In this document: positions 1 through 9,807 of the stretch, in pieces | Numbering within the stretch: position 1 is the first letter of the stretch | How the letters are laid out: each line of letters begins with the position of its first letter | Assembly (NCBI RefSeq): GCF_019649055.1 | Contig: NW_026570278.1 | Location: forward strand, 744,001-808,000 | Reading direction: 5' to 3' | Length of the DNA stretch: 64,000 bases | Source of the DNA: Paramacrobiotus metropolitanus | Lineage: Eukaryota > Tardigrada > Eutardigrada > Parachela > Macrobiotidae | Made by a program: the position numbers and the translations under genes | The notes under the pieces: model-generated | What the model was told of the DNA's origin: nothing | The model's input: only the letters and a program-made list of their open reading frames with translations | Databases searched by the model: none

Positions 1-496
1 GGAATACCGGCAGATCCGGGTTTCTAGGGTCGGCAAAGTCAAATGCACCGGATTGCATTATCGATTCCATGTCGTATTCTGTACCATAATCGGGCATCCG
101 CGGGAGTTTGCGGAACACCACGCTGTCCGGTGGAAGTTCCGTACGATTCAGGTAAATGTGCAAGTAACCATCACGATCAGCACGATGATGTTCGTGAAAG
201 AGCCCCAGGGCATGAAGAACAAGATGCTGAATGGCACCGCGGAAAATGCATGCTTGCGTTAATGTGATACTCTGCTGACCGCCTTGTCTACCCACACGTG
301 ACTGACATCTGCAAAACAGTGCAAATATTCGCTATAGCCCACATTTAAATAACCATAGGTGGCACTTTTTACCTGTTTCCTGGTGAGAATACAATGTAAT
401 CATCTTCTTCAGTCCTGGTTTTGAATGTTATGCAGTACGAAGTCTGCGAGGAAATAGAACTCAAAGCATCCTGAATTTCGGCAAAGTCGACACTAT
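1..496 (-). CDS. Second, catalytically dead astacin domain (exons 7-8 of the astacin-LRR gene), runs off the window
   Basis: Exon 7 spans 496-373 (acceptor CTCAG, 124 nt, exactly the length of the matching exon 3 of the first astacin domain). Exon 8 spans 308-1 after a 64-bp intron. They read through the astacin core: the CITF strand, then CQSRVGRQGGQQ, then the helix HLVLHALGLFHEHHRADRD. Astacins (M12A) use HExxHxxGxxHExxR, where Glu is the general base. Here that Glu is Leu (HLVLH), although the three zinc-ligand His remain. The Met-turn reads SIMQSGAF instead of SxMHYG, so the Tyr that completes the zinc site is also lost. It is therefore probably not a protease. The frame is otherwise clean, which argues for a retained pseudoenzyme rather than simple decay. 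The 5' continuation is exon 6 (9,808-10,011), across a 9.3-kb intron filled with transposons. Its 3' end lies outside the window. Confidence 0.75.
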
Positions 497-794
497 CTGA
501 GCAACCAACACCGATGTTGTCGATATATGTACGTAATGCATCTCTCAACAAGCATACACAGAAAGAAGTGAATAACCACTGTCACGACTTGGTATTTATT
601 GTAACACGACACAATACCTGCTGGTGGTCTCACACTGATGACCATACCGAGGGTGCGGCAGCCAAATTGAAACAGCTCTTTTGAAAATCGTCAAAAATTT
701 AGTTTTTAAATTTATTTGACAAGTCGTATTTTTTTCTATTACTAAAAACATTTTTCTTTAATCTGACGCTATTTTCGTGTTGATTCGAGTATCC

Positions 795-1105
795 ATGGCT
801 CGGAAAGTGAGTTCCGAGGTAAAGTCGTCAATTTTGACGCTTAACCAGTTGAAATGGAGCTCTCGAAAAATCGCGGATCATCTTTTCGCTCGTGGAGTGA
901 AAGTTTCTTATAGTACCGTTGTTCGTGTTATCAATAATCATGATCCAGCTCGTGGGGGAAACGGTTCGCCAGTTAAAAGGCTGCCTCTTCAGAACCTCCC
1001 CAAATCAGCCACTAAGACCAATATTGCCAAAGTCCGTCGGATGATCGAGAACCCTAATCCCCCGACTCAGAAACAGATGGCGAAGAAGCTCAGGGTGTCT
1101 ACGCG
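795..1105 (+). pseudogene. mariner transposase, N-terminal DNA-binding part
   Basis: The ATG at 795 opens a helix-turn-helix region of Tc1/mariner type (a SSRKIADHLFARGVKVSYST-like first HTH, a basic linker, then a second HTH around KQMAKKLRVSTR). The frame runs straight into the terminus of the nested element at 1,106, so its last residues before the stop at 1,196 are not transposase. The catalytic half resumes at 8,841. Confidence 0.75.
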
Positions 1106-1446
1106 TGTAGCCGGCAAGAATGTTAACATGTTCACGGTTCACGCTGTGAGCATATTTGCCGGGCGAAAATGCTCACGAATGATATCTTGCACGTAAGGTG
1201 TTAATTTTTCCTTCATTCCATTTTGAACCAACTTCCGAACGACAAATCGAAATGTTACGCACCCGAACTGGAAAACTGCAGCAGCATAACGCGGATTTGC
1301 GTTTTGATACAGGCGGCGCTACATCCGGTAAAAGTAAAAGTTTCTGAATAATAATAATTTTCTCACCCAGTGATTTTTTTTGAACAGCACAGGATGGACG
1401 TTGAATTACTAAATTAATGTTTATTGATCAGATTCTTTATTGAATT

Positions 1447-2897
1447 AATGAGCATAGAAGCCAGGCGGAGATGCTAATGTTTGCTACTGTGTGGTAATCG
1501 GATACCGCTGATGTGAGCCGCATTTGCAAGCAGATCAGAGGCACTTGTCACTCTGCGTGGCTGTATGCTAGCCAGTCTGCTTTATGCTCGTGAACATGGG
1601 TGCCGGGCGGGGATGTTCACGTTTGTGAGCACGCGTGCCGGGCGGGATGCTCACAAAAGTTGAAGTACATGTACGCGCAGCGCTCTCAAAACATAGTTTG
1701 TTAATAAATAAAGGCGATAATAATGCAATATAAAAATCTACAAAGTGTCCACAAAGTAGTATTTCCTTCCTGCGATTTATCTGTGCCTGATAAAATGATT
1801 TAACAAGCAAGATATAGCAGCAGTGTGAAAAGGGAAAAACTGCTCTCTGATATGTCCACTACCGTACAACACAAGACGGGATATTTCTTCCTGCTGATCT
1901 GGAACGATAATTTCGTGCATTGTACATCGCGCGGCTGCGGTGCACCAAAGCAGATGCCGACAATTGTCAGTGGGTAAACTCGATCAGCAAAGTGACTGGT
2001 ACTTTCAGTCGAAACTAAAACGCCTAACTCTCGCCTAACTCTCATTTGTGATAAAGGAAATTTTCTTGTGGGCATTTTGAAGGGAAAAATTTCACGAGTG
2101 TAGTCAAATGTGATATGTACGAATGTTACTTTGGATTGACAGAAATATTTATTTTCCTATTGTGAAAAATTTGTAAATGAGTTTGTTTCGTTGTTTTTGT
2201 CATTTTTTTTAAGTTATTGTACAATCACTGAAGCCCAAATACGCTTAATCTAGCTAATGCAAGAGCGATTTATTCAGAGGAGTTACAGCTTAGGACAAAA
2301 TGGTCGCATACCCAACATATCCACATTCAGTACGAATGCAGTGCAGTGCACTGTACGACTGAGTTCAAAATATCCGGTTCGTACAAGTGCACTGCACAGC
2401 ATGCGTACAGAATGCTGGGTATGGGGCTATGCGACCATTTCGTCCTACATTGTACCATGCAGTTACGCCCGTAAGCATCCTAAATCGACGATTCAACATT
2501 CTTGTTTTTTTATTTAAAAAAAACTGAACATCCCAGGCGGCATAAATACGCATGAACTCAACGCTAAGTGGCTGACTATTTACGAGTATTATTAAGACAC
2601 GCGAAGTACTCGCGAGAATCTGCCTTATTAGAGAATTAGCGCTTCTTATCAGCTTTTGATGAGAGCAATTTATATTACCGTTCATTACGGCGATTACCAT
2701 ACAGCTACAAACGTGAACATCCCCGCCCGGCACGCGTGCTCACAAACGTGAACATCCCCGCCCGGCACCAATGCTCACGAGTGTAATGTGAACCAACAGC
2801 GCGTCTGATCTTCATACGAGAGCGGCAAATGTTAGTGGTATCCGATTACAGCATAGATCTTACATCGTGAGCATCTCTGCCCGGCTCCCGTACTCAC
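1447..2897. repeat. Element with about 200-bp inverted repeats built from 31-bp palindromes
   Basis: The segments 1,447-1,660 and 2,703-2,897 are inverted relatives. Each contains three copies of a 30-31 bp imperfect palindrome of the form GTGAGCAT, spacer, GCCGGGCG, spacer, ATGCTCAC (1,447-1,477 degenerate, 1,590-1,620, 1,625-1,654; and 2,713-2,743, 2,748-2,778, 2,867-2,897 in reverse orientation). The outer element carries related palindromes at its termini. I see no convincing gene in the roughly 1-kb core. Confidence 0.65.
2291..2447. repeat. 157-bp snap-back (hairpin) repeat
   Basis: The two ends are inverted copies (TAGGACAAAATGGTCGCATA on the left; its complement, with one change, on the right), and the inner parts pair again through GTGCAGTGCAC. 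The whole unit could fold into one long hairpin, as hairpin-type MITEs do. It lies in the core of the palindrome-rich element. Confidence 0.6.
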
Positions 2898-3416
2898 AAA
2901 AACGGTGTACAAAGTAAAAGGTGGGCAGCTCTTACGCACTGCCGGGACAGTGTGTAAGCACTGCCCACTTAGATATATGTATATACAAGAAACAGCCTCG
3001 GCTTCGCCTCCCCGTTTCTTGTGGTCAACGGCCACTTTATTTGGTTTTCAGTGAATATTTATTAAACTGCCAATTAACGCGTTAATTGAGGTTAATGCTA
3101 CATCGGCGATGCCTGCTAGCCTTCGCCGCCTGCCCACCATTCAGACCGGATGTCTTTTGGACGCTTTGACGGCTCAGCGGCGGCCGCGTGCTTTGTCGTA
3201 GCGTTTTGCACACGCTCGTTTCGAGCTGTCTTGTGGCACTTTTCGCATGCTCGCCTCACGAGTGTTCATTTTACGTTAGCTCAGTTCTTGTTCAGAACGT
3301 CGCTGATTTTGTTCTTCTGCTCTCGAAGAAATTTGAAAAGCTTTCAGAAGTCTTCTGAAATAAATTTCTGCAGTATCTACTGCCTCAGTTCGTAATTGGT
3401 CATTATTCTGCGGACA
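2898..3416. other. No gene seen; probable leader of the retrotransposon
   Basis: This stretch lies between the palindrome-rich element and the gag ATG. It is moderately GC-rich towards the gag end. I could not delimit the split direct repeats expected at the ends of a tyrosine-recombinase retrotransposon. Confidence 0.3.
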
Positions 3417-4632
3417 ATGACTGGAAGAGGTCGAAGAGGCACTCGCTCGCGCGGCACTGCTAGCTCCCGCGGCATCCGCGGCGGGCCACGGACACGCGCA
3501 GCGGCCGAACTCAGCAGCGGTAGGAAGCGATCAGCGGACAATCCTGACGGCACTCTCGCCCCGAAACGGATAGCGTTTACGGTCGTAGTTCCTCCAGAGT
3601 CCTCCATCAGTTCGGCATCCCAGATCACGACTCTATCATCCCAGATTGCAGCCATGCAGCAGCGAATAAACCACCTAGAATCGCAACAGGAAAGCGCTAG
3701 CCGGAACGCGCTGCACGTTGACGCCCTCCAGGCCACAGCGCTCTCTATCACCGTCCTCTAACCGGGTCACCACGGTGCAAGGTAAGGACACCGATAGTGT
3801 ACTCGAGATTCCTTTACCAGCTCGCCAGCCGGTGACCGAGCGGCTCGGAGACCCAGTCAACAACATCCCGTCCAAGTACAGGGATCTAACAGCAGTTCCG
3901 AAGAAACTACGGGATCAGCTAGTGGACCGCGAGCAGTTCGTCGACCTGGCGGACCTGCTGCCACAAAATCGAGCACCATCCAAGCGGCCAGCTCCCGGCA
4001 CGCGCATGGTGCTTGACGAAAGCACTGGAGAATACACCTTCACGGCCGCGGCAAAGAAAGAGCAAATCACGACCTTCGCCGCCTGGGCGCACGCCTTTGG
4101 AGTGTTCATGCAATATAGAACACTGGACGCCCCGGAATTCACGGTACCAATGCTGAAGTACCTGGGCATGATTAGTCTCTTCGCCGATCCCAGTCGCGGT
4201 TACAAGCTCGAGCACGTCCTAGAATACGACGCTCAATTTCGGAATTACGCAACGAACAATCCCGACGACACCGAAATCTGGACCAGGAAACACGACGAAT
4301 CTTTCCAGAATGCCATCGTAAGCCCTGTTGTCACCGTTGCCAGCGCAGTTCCAACGAGCAGCAACAGGTACAAGTCAGCCAAGTGTAACCGGTGTCATCA
4401 GATTGGGCATATAGCGGCAAACTGTCCCGATGGTGAGCTTTTTCGGACAAACTCCGCCGCAGACGGAGAAATCTGCCGGAAATTCAACCGCGGCATATGC
4501 TCAACGCCATGCGCCGGAAACCGCAAGCACGTCTGCAGCTCCTGTGGCTCCGCCACTCACGGCGACTACATCCACCGGCAAGCAGGCACTTCCAGCAACG
4601 GCGGCCGCTTCAAACAGGAGAACCCCGCTTAA
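3417..4632 (+). CDS. gag-like protein of the DIRS-order retrotransposon, frame-interrupted
   Basis: The ATG at 3,417 starts an Arg/Gly-rich basic N terminus (TGRGRRGTRSRG) that stays open to 3,761. The rest is read in another frame from about 3,718 to 4,632, so either a one-base shift or a programmed frameshift joins them. The downstream part has a capsid-like region and ends with a CCHC zinc knuckle, CNRCHQIGHIAANC, typical of nucleic-acid-binding Gag. A second Cys/His cluster follows (CSTPCAGNRKHVCSSC). Its tail overlaps the start of the RT frame (4,430). Confidence 0.7.
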
Positions 4633-6217
4633 CGCAAGTGAATTTGCGCGGCGGCTGGCTGATCATCCCGATCAGCAATTTGTTTCATATTTAGTTTCGT
4701 GTATTATCAACGGTGCCGACTTGAAATACAGCGGTTTATTGCGTTCTCGTTTTACCCCGAATAGCTCATCTATAACTCTCCATAAAAGCATCGCGCAGAG
4801 CACCATCGCTCAAGAAGTGGAACTGGGACACACGAGAGGGCCCTTTACAAAGCCTCCGTTCATTCACTTCACAGTGAATGCGCTAAACATGCGCGAAAAA
4901 AAGAGCGGCGGGCATCGCATGATAATGGACCTCTCCCGCCCGGCGGCCGACTCCGTGAACTTGCACATTCCCAAAGACGATCCTCCGCTAAGATTCTGCA
5001 GCATTGACGATGCTGTACGGATGCTCCTGGACTTCCCAGTTGGAGCTGTGATGGCTAAACTAGACGTCAAGTCTGCGTTCCGTTTAGTGCCGGTCATGGA
5101 AGGTCAGCACCATCTGCTCGGTTACAAACTGTGCGGAAAATACTACTACGACGTAGTGCTGCCTTTTGGGTGCAGATCCTCTCCCGGCATTTTCTGCAAA
5201 TTTTCGGATGCGATTATGTGGATTTTCAAGCGCGAAACCGGCCATGCTGCCATCCTTGTTTACGTGGATGACTTTCTCATCATTGCTCATAACGCGAGAG
5301 AATGCGCGGATTTAATTCGAAAATTCACAGATTTATGCGCTGACCTCGGTGTGCCGCTAGCCTTGAACAAACTGGAAGGACCGGCGACCGTTATAACCTT
5401 CCTCGGGATTCGCATCGACTCTGTCTCTCAGATCCTTTCCTTACCTGCTGACAAGTTGAATGACATGACGTCACTCATGACCACTTGGGAGCCGAAGACT
5501 GTGTGCACGTTACATGATCTCCAAAGCCTAATTGGAACGCTGCAATTTGCATGCCGATGCGTGCCGGCGGGAAGGCTGTTCCTGCGACGAATGATTCGGC
5601 TCATCAGTGGTAGTGACAAACGGCCGCTCGCTCAGATACAGCTGAGCGCTGGATTCCATCTTGATCTTCAGTGGTGGATAAAGTTCCTGCCTTTATGGAA
5701 CGGCACGAGCAAGTTCCTCCAGCCAACGTGGTCCGGCCCGAACGTAACCGACTTATATACGGACGCATCAGCCGTTTGCGGCATCGGTGGTTACTGTGAC
5801 GGCGAACGGTTTCAGTCTCGTTGGCCTGCGTGGGTCATCGAAAGGAAACCCTGTATCGAATACCTGGAAATCGCCGCCCTCCTTTTTGCACTGCATATCT
5901 GGGCTCCAAAGCTACACCGCATGCGAGTATTGCTCCATTGTGACAACCTAGGGGCCTCCCAAGCGTGGGAGAAGCTGGGTTCACAGCATAGCGGAGTGCT
6001 AGACTTAATGCGGCGCATGTTAGCGCTATCAGCCCTGCATAACTTCACTGTGAAGATAGTGCATATAAACGGATGTGACAATGGAATCGCTGACGCGCTA
6101 TCACGCTTTCAGGTAGCACGGTTCCGGAAACTGGCACCGCTCGAAAAGGAGCTCCCGGAAGTCACTCCGGACATCTGGACCGAATTGCAGACCGCTTTCG
6201 ATCTCCCGACAGACTAG
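4430..6217 (+). CDS. Reverse transcriptase-RNase H polyprotein (DIRS order)
   Basis: The open frame is 595 aa and intact. The RT palm motif A appears as KLDVKSAFRLVP (near residue 207) and the catalytic YVDDF near residue 277. RNase H begins near residue 440 with DLYTDAS, followed by IEYLEIAA and CDNLGA, and ends with NGIADALSR. This arrangement copies the retrotransposon RNA into DNA and removes the template RNA. It overlaps the gag frame upstream, and its TAG stop is only a few bases before the recombinase frame, which suggests coupled translation or recoding. There are no internal stops, so this copy may be young. Confidence 0.88.
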   Translation: MVSFFGQTPPQTEKSAGNSTAAYAQRHAPETASTSAAPVAPPLTATTSTGKQALPATAAASNRRTPLNASEFARRLADHPDQQFVSYLVSCIINGADLKYSGLLRSRFTPNSSSITLHKSIAQSTIAQEVELGHTRGPFTKPPFIHFTVNALNMREKKSGGHRMIMDLSRPAADSVNLHIPKDDPPLRFCSIDDAVRMLLDFPVGAVMAKLDVKSAFRLVPVMEGQHHLLGYKLCGKYYYDVVLPFGCRSSPGIFCKFSDAIMWIFKRETGHAAILVYVDDFLIIAHNARECADLIRKFTDLCADLGVPLALNKLEGPATVITFLGIRIDSVSQILSLPADKLNDMTSLMTTWEPKTVCTLHDLQSLIGTLQFACRCVPAGRLFLRRMIRLISGSDKRPLAQIQLSAGFHLDLQWWIKFLPLWNGTSKFLQPTWSGPNVTDLYTDASAVCGIGGYCDGERFQSRWPAWVIERKPCIEYLEIAALLFALHIWAPKLHRMRVLLHCDNLGASQAWEKLGSQHSGVLDLMRRMLALSALHNFTVKIVHINGCDNGIADALSRFQVARFRKLAPLEKELPEVTPDIWTELQTAFDLPTD

Positions 6218-6219
6218 AC

Positions 6220-7164
6220 GTGACAGTGGCGCACCTCCAGTACCACCATCTTGCCATTTCGACAAGAACGACCTACGGTGCCGGCTGGTCGCGGTTTCTG
6301 CAATTCTGTATCAACGACGGCGCCCTGTCTCTACCAGCGACAGAAGTAACCGTGCTACGGTTTGTGGCTCAACTTTATCTCCAAAAGATATCGCCTGCGA
6401 CAATCAGAGTCTACATGGCCGGAATCGCCAATGCGCACGTTGAAGCGAATTTACCGAATCCCACTGTGTCGTCGGCGGTGAACAGAGCCATCGACGGCTG
6501 CAAGCGCATTTGCCCCACAGTGTCGGACCGCCGCCTTCCCATTACCCTGGACATCATGCGGCACCTGAAAGATAGTATCAGATTGACCGTCGTATCCCAC
6601 TATGAGCAGCGGCTCATTTGGTGCATCTTCACGACGGCGTTTTTTGCTGCACTTCGAGTAAGCGAGTTTGTGTCCCCATCGCCCAGCAAGTATGACGAGC
6701 GAAGCACGCTGTTCATCAACGACATACTGGAAAACGATCCCTCGATGACCCTAACGATTCGACAATCCAAGACGGACCAGTTTGGACACGGGTACAGGAT
6801 CGCGCTGCACGCAACCGGCCGATCAGTCTGTCCTGTCACCGCGCTACGAAACTACATCGCGGCAAGGAAATCTTCCAATCTGCACGCGCTGCCGCTGTTT
6901 GTGCAAGAGAACGGTCAATTTGTCACTAGAACGCATGTCGACCGATGGCTTCTAACTCACCTGCGCGGAATTCCCGAAAAGCATAGGTACGGAACGCACA
7001 GCTTCCGCATCGGTGCGGCTTCAACAGCAGCCTCACACGGAGCTTCGGAAGCCACGATTCAGAGGATTGGGAGATGGAAGTCCTCCTGCTATGCAAGATA
7101 CGTCCGCACAGCTGTTCCGACACACGCCCTCGACGCTTACGGACAGAGCAGTGGTTTGGGGTAG
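6220..7164 (+). CDS. Tyrosine recombinase of the DIRS-order retrotransposon
   Basis: The open frame of about 314 aa has the catalytic residues of the tyrosine recombinase/phage-integrase family: Arg in AALRVSEF (near 144), the HSFR box (near 260) and the nucleophile Tyr in SSCYARYV (near 290). It has an N-terminal SAM-like core-binding region (residues 1-100). It integrates circular cDNA by strand exchange, so no target duplication is expected. There is no ATG near its start; the frame begins right after the RT stop in another phase, consistent with recoding or reinitiation. Confidence 0.88.
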   Translation: MTVAHLQYHHLAISTRTTYGAGWSRFLQFCINDGALSLPATEVTVLRFVAQLYLQKISPATIRVYMAGIANAHVEANLPNPTVSSAVNRAIDGCKRICPTVSDRRLPITLDIMRHLKDSIRLTVVSHYEQRLIWCIFTTAFFAALRVSEFVSPSPSKYDERSTLFINDILENDPSMTLTIRQSKTDQFGHGYRIALHATGRSVCPVTALRNYIAARKSSNLHALPLFVQENGQFVTRTHVDRWLLTHLRGIPEKHRYGTHSFRIGAASTAASHGASEATIQRIGRWKSSCYARYVRTAVPTHALDAYGQSSGLG

Positions 7165-7387
7165 TTTGGGGTTGCCTGTGCGGCTGGAGCGATCAGAGGT
7201 GGCCAACGCACTCGCGTTCACGCACCTTGCTCGCGCTTCCGGTCAGCAGCTTCTCCAGTATCCCCCACGCGCTGCCACGATTTGCATAGGAGACGTAGAG
7301 CATTAAACAACATATTTCGTCAAAGTATTAATAATCGGTACATCGGTACATCGTATCAAAGTATTAATAATCGGTACACCGTGTACC

Positions 7388-7790
7388 GGACAGTACCGGT
7401 AGCTCGGTCACCCGCTCACCTAATGGGTCCCGTACCTTGGACAGTACCGGTTGCTTGGTCATTCGTTCGCCTAACGGGCTCCACACACTGGACAGTATCG
7501 GTAGCTTGGTCACCGCTCTCCTAGCGGGTTCCGTGAACTGGACAGTACCGGTTGCTCGGTCACCGGCTCACCTATCGTTTCCCGTACACTGGACAGTAAC
7601 AATAGCTCGGCCATTCGTTCCCCTAACGGGATCTGTGCATTAAACAGTGCCGGTAGCTCGGTGACCGGCTAGCTCGTTTGCCTAACGGGCCATTTGCGCT
7701 GGACAGTACCGGCTGCTTGGTCACCCGCTCGCCTAACGGGCCTCGTACACTGGATCCTACCGGTAGTTTGGTCGGCCGGCACTCGTGCAG
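7388..7790 (+). repeat. About 51-bp minisatellite, eight copies
   Basis: The unit begins GGACAGTACCGGTAGCTCGG and continues with a TCACCCGCTCGCCTAACGGG-like stretch. Copies start near 7,388, 7,438, 7,489, 7,540, 7,590, 7,644, 7,699 and 7,751, with substitutions and small length changes. It lies just after the recombinase gene and may be part of that retrotransposon's 3' region. Confidence 0.75.
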
Positions 7791-8745
7791 AAATTGTCCT
7801 CGATGACAACGTTACATATTATATAGTCCTTCCGGTCGTAATATGGATCTGCTAAATAAATTCATTTTGATAGTTTAAATAGTAGAAATGACTTTCATGT
7901 TTTAGCTATATTTTAGTTGGTTTACGTGGCAACATTGCCTGGTAAAAAAGTTCCCGGATAATACTTATTATTATTACATTAATTTAGTTGCATTTGGTGA
8001 AGGCAGTCAAAACTCTTCCTCTTTGGCGTTCGAAGCGGAAGAGGTTTTGAAAGAAATGAATACTATCTGGCCGGGTTTTCGACTACGGGCTTTCAGAATA
8101 TAATATTGGTTTGGGTCAGTCTTTTCTGGTTTGCCGGCTCTGGTGTATCCCATTCGTGGCTATATAGATCTGAATTAGGATAATATGAAGACCTGAAAGA
8201 AACTAGTAGTTCATATAAACATGGGCAGGTGTTCAGTCACAGTGTACTGGTACATGTAATTCCCATGCTGTGTATATCAAACACGGTCGGCATGCAGGTT
8301 ACCTGCACCTTGATAAAACTATTCTAGAACCAAATGATATGCATACTGGTCTCGAAACCTTACGTGCGCGCAACAATACAACAACCGGAAATTACTGTAT
8401 AAGTAAAACTTAACTGCTGGTTTTCGTGCCGAAAATAGAATTTTATTTTGTCTTCTAGCGATTTTACTGCGAGTGGTTAATATGTACAGAGATACATCTG
8501 AATAGAAATCTGTTTCATCGTACTTTCTTACATGTTTCACTGATATAATTTTTTAAATTCATTTTAAATTGAAAAAAGTTTAATTCACCTAATTTTTTAA
8601 CCCAGTGAAGGTTTACCCATCAACTGGGTACTGCCTGACTGAAAACAGTGTTTCGTCATGCAAAAATGATCAAATGTGAACTCCTCTTTACAGTCCTTTT
8701 CTTAAATATGGTGTCTCCGTGATTTTTCAGGAAAATCTACATATA
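7791..8745. other. AT-rich spacer, no gene recognised
   Basis: The stretch lies between the minisatellite and the right terminus of the TIR element. Short open frames are present but show no conserved motif. I see nothing further. Confidence 0.3.
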
Positions 8746-8840
8746 GCCTGCATAATATCTTTCGTGAGCATTTTCGCCCGTCAAATATGCTCACAGCGTG
8801 AACCGTGAACATGTTAACATTCTTGCCGGCTACATACGCG

Positions 8841-9490
8841 CACTGTGGGACGTCCTGAAGGAAAATCTCAGCGAACAGTTGCGCGAAAAGCGTCCGGTTC
8901 ACGCGTTGTCGGATAAGCAGGCCGCGCAGCGCCTCGAGCGCGGTCCTGGCTTTCTACGTCTACTGAGTCGACGAAAACTACCCTACATTGTCACTATTGA
9001 CGAAGCATGGTGCTATCTCGATTATGTAAACGGCAGACGGCGGGTATTTTACAGCTTTTGCGGATCGCGGGAACGAGAAGATTGGTACAAGCACTGAAAA
9101 GCTAAGAAGCCTGCAGGGTTCATGTTTGTTGCCGGCATGTTGTTTGTTCATATCGATGCGCGGCACCACAGCAATCCGATTTGTTCCTCCCAAAGCAAAA
9201 GTGACAGCTGACTACTATATCCAGTATGTCTTGCAGCCGTTATACGCCGAATGCATACCGCGACTGTATCCGGGCGAGGAGAAGAAAGTTATCCTCCACC
9301 AGGATAGTGCCCTGCCCACCAGGCCTCCAAAACGCGCCGCTGGTTGGAATCCGGTAAGAGAAAGTATATTCCTCCAGAGAAATGGATGGCGAATTCGCCT
9401 GATCTGTAGCCCATGGATTACGGGAACAACGGAAATTTTAAACGAATTTTATACGGGAAGAAAGCAACTTCATTGTGCGGACTGGTAACG
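8841..9490 (+). pseudogene. mariner transposase, catalytic part, decayed
   Basis: This resumes the transposase after the nested insertion. It shows VHALSDKQAAQRL, then the first catalytic Asp in IVTIDEAW and the following YLDYVNGRR. In another frame comes the second Asp block ILHQDSA, followed by a degenerate tail where a third acidic residue is expected. At least one stop and two frame changes separate the pieces. The strand agrees with the N-terminal part at 795-1,105. Confidence 0.75.
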
Positions 9491-9807
9491 TGTGCTCGCA
9501 ATGCCTGGTCGACATTTCAAATTCCTTTTTGTCAAAGAGTGATGAAAGCTTGGCGCGGTCTCGTTCAAAAGATGATTGAATGTCAGTGCTAGCAGATAGG
9601 ACACTTGATAAAATAAAATCTGTATTATACATTTTGTAAAAAATTATTAAAAAACTGTTTCAATTTGGCTGCCGCACCCTCTGTACGCTAGCAACATGGT
9701 TGCTAACTTGCTATACTGTGCCACAAAAACAAATGCCTCCTTCACAAACTTGATGAAGCCGATAAATGCTTTGCATGTTTCGGAAGTTCTAAGCCGTAGC
9801 GACTTAC

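Larger units (their letters stand above)
3417..7790 (+). mobile_element. DIRS-order (Ngaro-like) tyrosine-recombinase retrotransposon
   Basis: The gene order is gag, RT-RNase H, tyrosine recombinase, all on the plus strand and closely packed. There is no DDE integrase or protease, which defines the DIRS order. I see no methyltransferase domain, so Ngaro-like is more likely than DIRS1-like. The left border is set at the gag ATG and the right border at the end of a minisatellite; the true termini are not resolved. Confidence 0.75.
1106..8834. mobile_element. TIR element inserted in the mariner transposase, 6-bp target duplication
   Basis: The left end begins TGTAGCCGGCAAGAATGTTA and the right end (8,834 downwards) is its reverse complement. 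Similarity continues for about 100 bp and includes a 31-bp palindrome on each side (1,146-1,176 and 8,764-8,794). The hexamer TACGCG is duplicated at 1,100-1,105 and 8,835-8,840 and interrupts the mariner frame. I recognise no transposase of its own. The interior is occupied by other repeats and the tyrosine-recombinase retrotransposon. A 6-bp duplication is unusual and I cannot name the superfamily. Confidence 0.7.
647..9683 (+). mobile_element. Tc1/mariner-family transposon, split by a nested insertion
   Basis: The terminal inverted repeats match over about 27 of 29 bp (647-675 and 9,655-9,683; core GAGGGTGCGGCAGCCAAATT), and both ends abut a TA dinucleotide, the mariner target site. Subtracting the nested block 1,106-8,840 leaves about 1.3 kb, the normal length of a mariner. 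The transposase runs on the plus strand and is now in two pieces. Frameshifts and stops in the right piece indicate the copy is dead. Confidence 0.85.
497..9807 (-). other. Giant intron 6 of the astacin-LRR gene
   Basis: The intron is bounded by the donor G|GTAAGTCG (exon 6 ends at 9,808) and the acceptor TTGCTCAG (exon 7 begins at 496). Both sides are phase 1. The other introns of this gene are 53-640 bp. The extra length is a mariner at 647-9,683 and everything nested inside it; the original intron was only about 275 bp. Confidence 0.6.

Noticed and set aside
1-267. Plus-strand frames at the left edge
   Set aside because: They are antisense to the astacin exon, which has the conserved motifs on the minus strand.
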